Origin: Microcaldota archaeon
GTDB taxonomy: Archaea; Micrarchaeota; Micrarchaeia; Burarchaeales; JACQQB01
Assembly: GCA_016207225.1 (NCBI GenBank)
Contig: JACQQB010000012.1
Location: 1 to 6,699, forward strand
Reading direction: 5' to 3'
Length of the DNA stretch: 6,699 nt
Position 1 is the first letter of the stretch. The number at the start of each line of letters is the position of its first letter. The position numbers and the translations under genes are program-made. This document shows, piece by piece, positions 1-5,969 of the stretch. Below the pieces are notes generated by a model that made no database searches, was not told the origin of the DNA, and saw only the letters and a program-made list of their open reading frames with translations.

Positions 1-93
1 CAGTATATACAGTACAAGTGCTATTATTATTGAATTCGCAATTTCTACCAGAATAACAAGGTGCCCACGAACAGGCTTTTTCTCATCTTCCAT
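1..93 (-). CDS. N-terminus of an unidentified membrane protein (partial)
   Basis: An open frame of 31 codons begins with ATG at 93-91 and runs leftward off the window without a stop. The visible protein starts with a charged decapeptide (MEDEKKPVRG). About 20 mostly hydrophobic residues follow (HLVILVEIANS then IIIALVLYIL), which looks like a first membrane helix or signal anchor. The start is supported by a TATA-like box about 24 bp upstream on the same strand (113-120) and the lack of a Shine-Dalgarno, as for a leaderless archaeal mRNA. It is divergent from the ABC transporter operon. Too little is visible to name a family. The opposite strand is also open here (2-190), but that frame has no gene-like start and reads as an antisense shadow. 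Confidence 0.5.
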   Translation of the reverse strand, partial: MEDEKKPVRGHLVILVEIANSIIIALVLYIL

Positions 94-112
94 AAGTAAT
101 TTTATGCTTAGG

Positions 113-120
113 ATTATAAG
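113..120 (-). promoter_or_regulatory. TATA-like box for the leftward partial gene
   Basis: Read on the minus strand this is CTTATAAT, preceded by an A-rich stretch (AAAAAAG) that resembles an archaeal TFB-recognition element. Its centre lies about 24 bp before the ATG at 93. That is near the normal distance from TATA box to transcription start in archaea, so the mRNA is probably leaderless. The assignment rests on sequence likeness and spacing only. Confidence 0.45.
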
Positions 121-154
121 CTTTTTTAGTATGTTGTTGATTAAATACACTAGT

Positions 155-164
155 TTTTTAAGTA
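155..164 (+). promoter_or_regulatory. Possible TATA-like element for the ABC transporter operon
   Basis: The AT-rich string TTTTTAAGTA is centred about 25 bp before the ATG at 184, and no Shine-Dalgarno lies between them. This fits a leaderless start for the first gene of the operon. A second candidate, TTAAATA at 141-147, would give a leader of roughly 14 bases. Neither has a strong upstream TFB-recognition element, so the choice is uncertain. Confidence 0.3.
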
Positions 165-183
165 TTGGGTTTCCAATATTTTC

Positions 184-1155
184 ATGGTAATCATACAGAC
201 AAAAAAAATAACTAAGAAGTTTGGGAATATAACTGCAGTTAACGAGCTAGATTTAGAAATAGAGGAAGGGGAAATTTTTGGACTTTTAGGACCGAACGGT
301 GCAGGAAAAACCACGTTGATAAGCATGTTATGTACGCTCCTGAAACCTACTGCTGGCTCTGCTACTGTAAATAGCTTTGACGTTTTTACACAACAATTAA
401 AGGTTAGGAAGAGCATTGGCATAGTCTTTCAAGAACCGAGCGTAGATGACCTTTTAAGCGGCAGGGAGAATCTTGAGCTGCATGGAATGTTGTATGGGAT
501 GGATGCTAAAGAAAGAGAAAAAAAGATAGATGAGATGCTGAAGCTTGTTGACTTGGTGGATAGAGCAAATGACCCAGTAAGCACATATTCTGGTGGAATG
601 AGAAGAAGGCTAGAAATAGCACGGGGTTTGATGCATAAACCAAAGATCCTTTTTCTTGATGAACCCACATTAGGTCTGGATCCTGCAAGCAGAAAGAACA
701 TATGGGATTACATAAAATCATTGGCAAAAGAAAAGAGTACGACAATGGTTTTAACAACGCATTACATGGAAGAAGCGGACATGCTGTGCAATAGGATAGG
801 GATAATAAGCAGTGGAAAAATAATCGCACTTGGCACGCCGGCAGAACTCAAGAGGAAAGTCGGTGAGGACATAGTTAGGATTAAGGGGACCACAGACCTT
901 GAAAAACTAAAGAGATATAAGTTTGTTAAGAAGGTTGAGGTGGATGGGGAATACACAGAGTTGATTTTGGATAATGCAGCTGAGAATTTACAAACATTGC
1001 TTGCTGCCTGCAGTAAATTGGATTCGGTCGAAGTCAGGGCAGTTACATTGAATGATGTTTTCTTACATTATACTGGGAAGGAGATACATGATGAGGAAGA
1101 AGGGGAAGGCTCTTGGTTTGAGCGTGTTATGCGTGTAGGTGGTACGCGTGCTTGA
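184..1155 (+). CDS. ABC-2 type exporter, ATP-binding subunit (DrrA/CcmA-like)
   Basis: This 323-residue cytoplasmic ATPase should power the membrane permease encoded next. All motifs of an active ABC nucleotide-binding domain are present: Walker A GPNGAGKT (36-43), Q-loop Gln83, signature YSGGMRRRLEIA (135-146), Walker B ILFLDEPT (155-162), D-loop GLDP (164-167) and switch His193. From about residue 220 the protein continues into the C-terminal extension seen in daunorubicin-resistance-type (DrrA) ATPases, with the typical TLNDVFLHYTGKE end at about 288-300. An acidic-then-basic tail of about 23 residues follows. The ATG at 184 gives a normal N-terminus (KKITKKFG leading into the fold) and suits a leaderless mRNA. 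The 3' end overlaps the permease gene, so the two are translated together. The substrate cannot be read from the sequence; lipids, drugs or surface glycans are all possible for this family. Confidence 0.93.
   Translation: MVIIQTKKITKKFGNITAVNELDLEIEEGEIFGLLGPNGAGKTTLISMLCTLLKPTAGSATVNSFDVFTQQLKVRKSIGIVFQEPSVDDLLSGRENLELHGMLYGMDAKEREKKIDEMLKLVDLVDRANDPVSTYSGGMRRRLEIARGLMHKPKILFLDEPTLGLDPASRKNIWDYIKSLAKEKSTTMVLTTHYMEEADMLCNRIGIISSGKIIALGTPAELKRKVGEDIVRIKGTTDLEKLKRYKFVKKVEVDGEYTELILDNAAENLQTLLAACSKLDSVEVRAVTLNDVFLHYTGKEIHDEEEGEGSWFERVMRVGGTRA
1137..1143 (+). promoter_or_regulatory. Shine-Dalgarno favouring GTG 1148 as permease start
   Basis: AGGTGGT can pair with the archaeal 16S rRNA tail (complement of GGAGGTGAT) with one G-U wobble. 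It ends 4 bases before the GTG at 1148. It overlaps the other candidate start, GTG 1139, so it cannot serve that one. An in-frame TAG at 1136-1138 rules out any earlier start. The site lies inside the coding end of the upstream ATPase gene. Confidence 0.5.
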
Positions 1156-1903
1156 ATTGAATGCTGTCTATGCAATATGGCTTAGAGAGATTAAAGTTTA
1201 CTTGAGAGAGAAGGAGAGAGTAATCTCTTCAATAGTCTCACCTATTTTATGGCTTTTTGTATTCGGCAGTGGCATAGGGGAAACGACTTATCCGGGAACC
1301 TCCAATTACCAGGCATTCATTCTGCCAGGAATACTAGTAATGTCCGTGTTATTTGTTTCAGTCTTCTATGGTCTTTACATAATCTGGGACAGGAGATTAG
1401 ATTTCCTTAAGGAAGTTCTGGTAGCACCTGTTTCAAGGGCAAGCATCTTTCTAGGAAAGGTCCTTGGAGGTGTTAGCGATGCGATGCTTCAAGCAGTAAT
1501 TTTGCTTGTAATCGGCACTTTGTTGATTATTCCATTGGAGCCCATCAGGATCCTTTACATCCTGCTTATCCTAACGTTGATTTCATTTTCAACTGCTAGC
1601 ATGGGCCTGGTATTAGGTGCGAATATGCGTAGCCAGGAAGGCTTTATTCTGATAATAAATTTTGTGATGTGGCCCATGTTCTTCTTTAGTGGTGCGCTGT
1701 TCCCAATTTCCAACTTGCCAGAGGTAATAAGGCCAATAAGTACAGTGGATCCACTGACGTATGCAGTAGATGCCTTAAGAACTATATTCTTTGGCACAGG
1801 TGCATTCCCGTTTTATATTGACATTGTAGTGCTCCTTGCATTTGCAGCTGTTACTGCTATTCTAGGTGTTATAAGTTTCGGTAATTTACAGCAGGCGAAG
1901 TAA
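1148..1903 (+). CDS. ABC-2 type transporter permease (DrrB-like)
   Basis: This 251-residue integral membrane protein is the channel half of the exporter driven by the preceding ATPase. It has about six hydrophobic segments (near 26-43, 56-80, 104-128, 133-158, 165-186 and 222-244). ABC-2 family marks are visible: a cytoplasmic coupling stretch LKEVLVAPVSR (87-97) after the second helix, SGALFPISNLP (181-191) and DPLTYAVDALR (201-211). The N-terminus carries the amphipathic WLREIKVYLREKER segment usual before the first helix. I chose GTG 1148 because of the Shine-Dalgarno at 1137-1143; GTG 1139 would add three residues. The start lies inside the ATPase gene, whose stop is at 1153-1155. The TAA stop shares one base with the cysS start codon. 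Length and topology are normal, and the transported substrate is unknown. Confidence 0.92.
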   Translation: MLELNAVYAIWLREIKVYLREKERVISSIVSPILWLFVFGSGIGETTYPGTSNYQAFILPGILVMSVLFVSVFYGLYIIWDRRLDFLKEVLVAPVSRASIFLGKVLGGVSDAMLQAVILLVIGTLLIIPLEPIRILYILLILTLISFSTASMGLVLGANMRSQEGFILIINFVMWPMFFFSGALFPISNLPEVIRPISTVDPLTYAVDALRTIFFGTGAFPFYIDIVVLLAFAAVTAILGVISFGNLQQAK

Positions 1904-3132
1904 TGTATGTGTATGACACCCTTTCGCGTAAGAAGATAAAGTTTAAGTCGATTAGAAAAAACGTAGTGTATTTTTATACCTGTGGCCCTAGCGTTTATTC
2001 AACACCGCATTTGGGAAATTTTAGAACCTATGTTTTTGAGGATGTGGTAAAGCGTACTCTCAAGTTCCTAGGCTATGAAGTCAGGCATGTGATGAATATA
2101 ACAGACATAGAAGACAAGGCTGTCAGGGCCGCTAAGGGGAATTTAAAAAAGCTATTGAAGATCACACAAAATAATACTAAAGTTTTCATAAGAAACTCTA
2201 ACGAACTTGGGATATTGCCTCCGGATATCAGACCGAAAGCAACACGGCATATTAAGCAGATGGTAAAGCTGATAAAACAGCTTTTGAAGAATAAAATGGC
2301 GTATAAGGATGAGAAAGGAAATGTATTTTTTGATGTATCCAGTTTTTCCGGATACGGTAGACTTTCTGGGACTAGATTCAAAAGAGAGTTGGGTGGAAGA
2401 GTTTACAAGGATGATTATTATCAGTTCGAAGCTGGTGATTTCTTACTGTGGAAAGCGTGGAAGAAAGGAGATGGAGATATCTATTGGAAAACTGAGCTAG
2501 GCAAGGGAAGGCCTGGCTGGCATATAGAGTGCAGTGCAATGAGCATGTATTATCTGGGTGAACAGTTCGATATACACATGGGCGGCATAGACAACGTATT
2601 CTCACATCATGAAAATGAAATAGCGCAAAGCGAAAGTGTGACTGGCAGTAAATTGGCCAATTATTGGATACATGTTAGGCATTTACTAATAGAGGGTAAA
2701 AAGATGAGCAAGTCACTTGGTAATTTCTACACTGTTGAGGACATACATAGAATGGGCTATAGGTTTGATGCAATTAGATTTACCTTAATGGGAGAGCATT
2801 ACAGAAAAAGACTTAATTTTACGTTTAAGGGATTGGAAGAATGTGCCCAGGAGTTAAAATACTGCAAAGCTCGCTTTTCGGCATTAAAGCGTGGAAGATT
2901 TTGGAAAGAAAACCCAGTTGCGGATAAACGAGGAACTGATGCACTTTTAGAGTTTAAAAAATATTTGGAGAATGATTTGGACATAAGCAATGCCATTGGA
3001 GTTTTTTGCTCTTATTTAAGAAAAGTTGAGGAATTTATAAAGAAAAAGCAGTTTGGGGATAGAAACGCCAAGAGAGCATGTGAAGTTGTAGAGAAAATGG
3101 ATTCGGTCATGGGCCTGATAGAGGAATGTTAA
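1903..3132 (+). CDS. cysS: Cysteinyl-tRNA synthetase, short C-terminus
   Basis: This cytoplasmic enzyme charges tRNA-Cys with cysteine using ATP. The 409-residue protein has the class I signatures HLGN (36-39, the HIGH motif) and KMSKS (267-271). The probable zinc ligands that recognise cysteine are Cys27 (in TCGP), Cys210 (in WHIECSAMS), and His235 and Glu239 (in SHHENEIAQS). These align almost residue for residue with the E. coli enzyme (Cys28, Cys209, His234, Glu238). After KMSKS only 138 residues remain, against about 190 in the 461-residue E. coli enzyme. The protein ends after the helical DALR-like region (MDSVMGLIEEC), so the terminal anticodon-binding module appears to be missing. The ATG at 1903 overlaps the permease stop (TAATG), with a weak AGGCGA ribosome site at 1893-1898. 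The gene is the last of the operon and is convergent with the 3140-3958 gene, 7 bp away. Confidence 0.95.
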   Translation: MYVYDTLSRKKIKFKSIRKNVVYFYTCGPSVYSTPHLGNFRTYVFEDVVKRTLKFLGYEVRHVMNITDIEDKAVRAAKGNLKKLLKITQNNTKVFIRNSNELGILPPDIRPKATRHIKQMVKLIKQLLKNKMAYKDEKGNVFFDVSSFSGYGRLSGTRFKRELGGRVYKDDYYQFEAGDFLLWKAWKKGDGDIYWKTELGKGRPGWHIECSAMSMYYLGEQFDIHMGGIDNVFSHHENEIAQSESVTGSKLANYWIHVRHLLIEGKKMSKSLGNFYTVEDIHRMGYRFDAIRFTLMGEHYRKRLNFTFKGLEECAQELKYCKARFSALKRGRFWKENPVADKRGTDALLEFKKYLENDLDISNAIGVFCSYLRKVEEFIKKKQFGDRNAKRACEVVEKMDSVMGLIEEC

Positions 3133-3139
3133 AGAATTA

Positions 3140-3958
3140 TCATAGTAGATTCAGTTTTTTAGCATCTTTTTCTGACATTTCAACAACAACTCTGACATAA
3201 TTATCTAATGAAGAAGCATTTGCATCCATACTGTCTCCCTGGTTTACATCATCATTCTCAATTGAGTAGTAACGAGTTACATGGCCAACATAAGGACCGG
3301 GTAAACTCATTATACACCTTGCTTTACTTGATTGCTTAACCCTCGGACCATGCGGAATTTTGGTTTTGGCATGAGGAAGCTGGTAATCCAGGATGTTGGA
3401 GTAACGAAATTCTGGAATCGCTATTATCCTCTTTTCTGGAACTTTTACGATTATTTCTTTATCAATATATCGAGAATGATGTAGCCCTGCAATTTCTTTT
3501 CCTTCGTACTCTGGATCATGTATCCTTATTCCCTTAGTAACCATCTTAAAATCAGTATTTGTCAACCCAGCAACTGCTAGAGCGATGTTCTTTTTCCCTT
3601 GATATTTTTTCGGTACAGAGAAAACCATCCTTTGATAACCATCATAATCGTAGATTACCTTAGAATCGAATGGTTTGTCAGGGGCTTCGTAGGCAATTAC
3701 CAAGTCTACTAGAAATGAGGAGAAGTTAATGCCAATATACAGGTCTGAATTGAGTAAATAATCAATTACTTCATTACTAACAAGTTTAAGGCTAGTTTCG
3801 TGTTCTGTGTTAAATCTTTCAATTCTTTGATAAATTTCAGTAAACGAGAGGCGTTCAGTTTTATGGGTTTTGCTCAGTATCCCTACAATTTTTGTAGTTC
3901 CTTTGAAGTCAAAACTCATCGCTACAAGGATATCCTCAGTTTTACATGCTATAGCCAT
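3140..3958 (-). CDS. Hypothetical soluble protein, family not recognised
   Basis: I do not recognise this 272-residue protein. It has no signal peptide or convincing membrane segment, so it is probably cytoplasmic. The N-terminal third (1-90) alternates predicted strands and helices: ILVAMSFDF, TTKIVGILS, the charged helix FTEIYQRIERFN at 39-50, then VIDYLLNSDLYIGI. The middle (100-190) looks beta-rich (KVIYDYDGYQRMVFSVP, KNIALAVAG, KEIIVKVPEKRIIAIPEF) and holds His147, a His160-His161 pair and several acidic residues. Residues 194-230 are rich in His, Pro and Gly (LPHAKTKIPHGP, LPGPYVGHVTRYY). An acidic, Asn-rich linker (232-250) precedes a final strand and helix. No known catalytic motif stands out. 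The ATG at 3958 has a Shine-Dalgarno-like GGCGGTG just upstream. The gene is convergent with cysS and divergent from the glycosyltransferase gene, so it is transcribed alone. Confidence 0.8.
   Translation of the reverse strand: MAIACKTEDILVAMSFDFKGTTKIVGILSKTHKTERLSFTEIYQRIERFNTEHETSLKLVSNEVIDYLLNSDLYIGINFSSFLVDLVIAYEAPDKPFDSKVIYDYDGYQRMVFSVPKKYQGKKNIALAVAGLTNTDFKMVTKGIRIHDPEYEGKEIAGLHHSRYIDKEIIVKVPEKRIIAIPEFRYSNILDYQLPHAKTKIPHGPRVKQSSKARCIMSLPGPYVGHVTRYYSIENDDVNQGDSMDANASSLDNYVRVVVEMSEKDAKKLNLL
3155..3160 (+). terminator. Possible oligo-T terminator after cysS
   Basis: A TTTTTT run lies 23 bases past the cysS stop, and a second TTTTT follows at 3167-3171. T-rich runs without a hairpin commonly end transcription in archaea. 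Both runs sit inside the 3' end of the convergent gene, so transcripts from the two strands would overlap. Confidence 0.35.
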
Positions 3959-3960
3959 TA

Positions 3961-3967
3961 CACCGCC
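3961..3967 (-). promoter_or_regulatory. Shine-Dalgarno of the hypothetical gene
   Basis: Read on the minus strand this is GGCGGTG, six of seven bases matching GGAGGTG, and it ends 2 bases before the ATG at 3958. The spacing is short, but the match supports this start over the next in-frame Met at residue 14. It also implies a leadered rather than leaderless mRNA for this gene. Confidence 0.45.
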
Positions 3968-3995
3968 TGATTCCTAGGATAAATATCGGAAGTAA

Positions 3996-4008
3996 AGTTA
4001 TTATAGCC
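3996..4008. promoter_or_regulatory. Possible shared TATA element of a divergent promoter
   Basis: This AT-rich core in the 74-bp gap between two divergent genes reads TTATTATAG on the plus strand and CTATAATAA on the minus strand. For the plus gene it is centred about 30 bp before the ATG at 4033, giving a leader of only a few bases. For the minus gene the predicted start of transcription falls near 3977, giving a leader of about 19 bases that would include the Shine-Dalgarno at 3961-3967. An alternative minus-strand box is GATATTTAT at 3979-3987. The assignment rests on spacing and composition only. Confidence 0.35.
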
Positions 4009-4032
4009 TGTATAGGCATATTATTCGGTAGT

Positions 4033-5331
4033 ATGGTAAAGATACGAAGATTTTTAGTATTGTTAATCAGTGTTTTGGCTATTTTGCTAGTTTTCTATGT
4101 TTTATTCTCAAAAATACCATATTATTGGATATTTATTGGTGCTAATTTCATCTTTCTTTATTCTGGAGTTGTTTATTTGTTAAGTTATTGGGAAAGAGGG
4201 GGTACCAAGGACCCTGTCCCAAAAATTTTCCCTGAAGTCAGTGTGATAATACCTTGTTACAATAGCAGCAAAACAATCGTTCAATGTGTAAATGCAGTCA
4301 GGAGCATGGAATATCCTAAGAAATTTCAGATTATAGTTGTAGATGATGGCAGTAGTGATAGCAGCATTGAGATGATAGCAGGGATTCAGGATGTTCAGAT
4401 AATACAGAAAGAGAAAAATGAAGGCAAGGCAAGCGCAATGAATTATGCCTTGAAATTTGCTAAAGGAGAGTTGGTAGCTTGCATAGATTCAGACACTTAT
4501 CCTTCTGAGGATTCTTTGCTCAAGTTAGTGGGTTATTTTGAGGATAAGAAAGTCGGGGCTGCTACCGCCTTGATTTGCGTGAATAAGCCAAAGAACTTGC
4601 TGCAAAGACTGCAGGAGATAGAATATTACGTGGCTTTTGGTTTTTGGCACAAGGCTTTGTCATTGTTGGATGCCCTGATAGTTACTCCTGGTCCGATGAG
4701 TGTATTTAGAAAGGAGGTCTTAGTCAAGCTTGGAGGCTATGACGAGAAGAACATTACGGAGGATATGGAGATAGCCTTGAGATTACAGAGCAATGGTTAC
4801 AAGATAGCTTGCTGCGTTAACACAAAGGTTTATACTGAAGTACCTGATACTCTTGAGAAGTATTTCAGGCAGAGAATTCGCTGGTACAGGGGCAAGATTT
4901 TCAATGGTGCGAAATACTCATTCATGATGTTTAACCCTAAGTTCAAGGATTTTGGGATGTTTGTGTTTCCAGTCACTTTCATTGTTGAGATATTTGGGGT
5001 AATTGTAGCAGCGAGGGTATTTGCTCTTTACTTCAATGAGATTTACATAGCAATTTCAAAAGCATTGTCGTGGCTTTATGTAAGCAGCACTCCCCCGATA
5101 GACCTCGCGTTAGATGCATTTACAGTCAATTCATCATTTTATTTTGTTACGGTTTCGCTTTTGTTATGGCTTTACATAGTAGCAACGAGTTTCAAATTTG
5201 CAAAGGAGAGGATAACCTTGGTTAGATTGCCAGTATTGGCCATATTCCTTTTCTTTTATTATCTGCTGATTTCTGTCTCTTATTTCCTAAGTGCCTTGCA
5301 TGAGATAAATGGAAGTGAATATAAATGGTAA
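4033..5331 (+). CDS. Membrane family 2 glycosyltransferase (processive, PgaC/HAS-like)
   Basis: This 432-residue enzyme is predicted to transfer sugars from a nucleotide-sugar donor on the cytoplasmic face of the membrane. It probably builds a surface polysaccharide or adds sugars to a lipid or glycan. Two N-terminal membrane helices (about 5-26 and 31-51) precede a GT-A catalytic domain starting at PEVSVIIPCYN (67-77). Active-site motifs are intact: DDGSSD (104-109), the metal-binding DSD (152-154), TED with the likely catalytic base (242-244), and QRIRW (280-284), the Q/RxxRW motif of processive enzymes such as cellulose, hyaluronan and poly-GlcNAc synthases. About three helices follow (near 306-334, 367-387 and 397-422). 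There is no PilZ domain. The start has no good Shine-Dalgarno and may be nearly leaderless. The gene overlaps the thioredoxin-like gene by 7 bases. The donor sugar and product cannot be told from the sequence. Confidence 0.92.
   Translation: MVKIRRFLVLLISVLAILLVFYVLFSKIPYYWIFIGANFIFLYSGVVYLLSYWERGGTKDPVPKIFPEVSVIIPCYNSSKTIVQCVNAVRSMEYPKKFQIIVVDDGSSDSSIEMIAGIQDVQIIQKEKNEGKASAMNYALKFAKGELVACIDSDTYPSEDSLLKLVGYFEDKKVGAATALICVNKPKNLLQRLQEIEYYVAFGFWHKALSLLDALIVTPGPMSVFRKEVLVKLGGYDEKNITEDMEIALRLQSNGYKIACCVNTKVYTEVPDTLEKYFRQRIRWYRGKIFNGAKYSFMMFNPKFKDFGMFVFPVTFIVEIFGVIVAARVFALYFNEIYIAISKALSWLYVSSTPPIDLALDAFTVNSSFYFVTVSLLLWLYIVATSFKFAKERITLVRLPVLAIFLFFYYLLISVSYFLSALHEINGSEYKW
5311..5317 (+). promoter_or_regulatory. 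Shine-Dalgarno of the thioredoxin-like gene
   Basis: GGAAGTG, close to the consensus GGAGGTG, lies 7 bases before the ATG at 5325 and inside the last codons of the glycosyltransferase gene. It supports that ATG as the start and indicates translation of the two genes from one mRNA. Confidence 0.5.
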
Positions 5332-5969
5332 GTCTGTATGTGAAGGCAGGTGTGATAACACTCGCGATTTTCTTATTGGGCATGTTCATAGTTAAGTATG
5401 TGGATGATCAGCGCTTAGGAAAGATTAATGAGGAGGTTAGACAGGTAATAGAGAGTAGTGAGTCTACTAAGTTGCTATTTCTTTATTTGCAAACAGAGCA
5501 GAGCGTGAATAAGTCTGTAATCTGTCCGGTTCTGGAGCAGAGGACTAAAGCCCAGGTGGAGAAGGCTTATGTTTTGGTGTCAAAATTGCAAGAATACGGG
5601 GATGCCAATGTCGTGGCAAATTACGATGAAGTAAAAACAAGGTACATATTGGCTAACACGGAGTTATGGCTTTATGTACTCCAATCCAAAAAGTTATGCG
5701 ACACTAGTTATATTACACCTGTTCTGTTTTTCTATTCGGACAAGGTCTATTGCCAGGAATGCATAGTGCAGGGAGAGATCTTAGATAAAGTTATATCACA
5801 ATGTAAAGATGTCCGGGTTTTTGCATTCCCGTATGATTTGGATGTTGGCATTCTGGATTTGATAAAGGCAAGGTATAATGTGACTAAAGTCCCTATGATA
5901 GTAATTAATGAGAGGCAACTCACAGGCTTACAAAGTGAGAGCAGTATTAAGGAAGAACTCAACTGCTAG
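5325..5969 (+). CDS. Membrane-anchored thioredoxin-fold protein with CQEC motif
   Basis: This 214-residue protein has one N-terminal hydrophobic segment (about 8-24), likely a signal anchor that places the rest outside the cytoplasm. A helical, charged region follows (about 27-122). The C-terminal part resembles a thioredoxin fold: strand PVLFFYS (132-138), a CxxC pair Cys143-Gln-Glu-Cys146, a helix, strand VRVFAFPYD (163-171), and KVPMIVIN (188-195), whose Pro190 suits the conserved cis-proline. The redox motif is not the WCGPC of classical thioredoxin, so this may be an oxidase, an isomerase or a diverged form. Other cysteines are at 67, 125, 160 and 214; Cys67 and Cys125 in the helical region could form a structural or resolving disulfide. 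The start has a good Shine-Dalgarno and overlaps the glycosyltransferase stop. The 3' end overlaps the convergent truD by 11 bases. Confidence 0.8.
   Translation: MVSLYVKAGVITLAIFLLGMFIVKYVDDQRLGKINEEVRQVIESSESTKLLFLYLQTEQSVNKSVICPVLEQRTKAQVEKAYVLVSKLQEYGDANVVANYDEVKTRYILANTELWLYVLQSKKLCDTSYITPVLFFYSDKVYCQECIVQGEILDKVISQCKDVRVFAFPYDLDVGILDLIKARYNVTKVPMIVINERQLTGLQSESSIKEELNC

Noticed and set aside
2..190. Open plus-strand frame at the left edge ending at TAA 188-190
   Set aside because: Its translation is Ser/Phe/Ile-rich with no gene-like start context and is antisense to a better minus-strand start that has a promoter-like box.
429..956. Minus-strand open frames inside the ABC ATPase gene
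   Set aside because: They lie opposite a clearly conserved ATPase with all its motifs, and their translations are low-complexity Ser/Leu/Phe-rich shadows.
2073..2605. Short open frames on both strands inside cysS
   Set aside because: They overlap the conserved catalytic core of CysRS and show no motif or start signal of their own.
3039..3047. A-rich run in cysS as a minus-strand terminator for the hypothetical gene
   Set aside because: It is about 95 bases past the stop, interrupted by a G, and explained by Lys codons of cysS.
3133..3230. Frameshifted remainder of the CysRS C-terminal domain after the stop
   Set aside because: The other two plus frames give five residues then a stop, or a Ser/Thr-rich stretch without the Arg/Ala/Asp-rich helices of the missing domain. 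The region codes for the convergent gene.
4006..4017. GCCT-GTAT-AGGC inverted repeat as a firm operator site
   Set aside because: The arms are only 4 bp and symmetry breaks just outside them, so it could be chance. It is kept only as part of the promoter finding.
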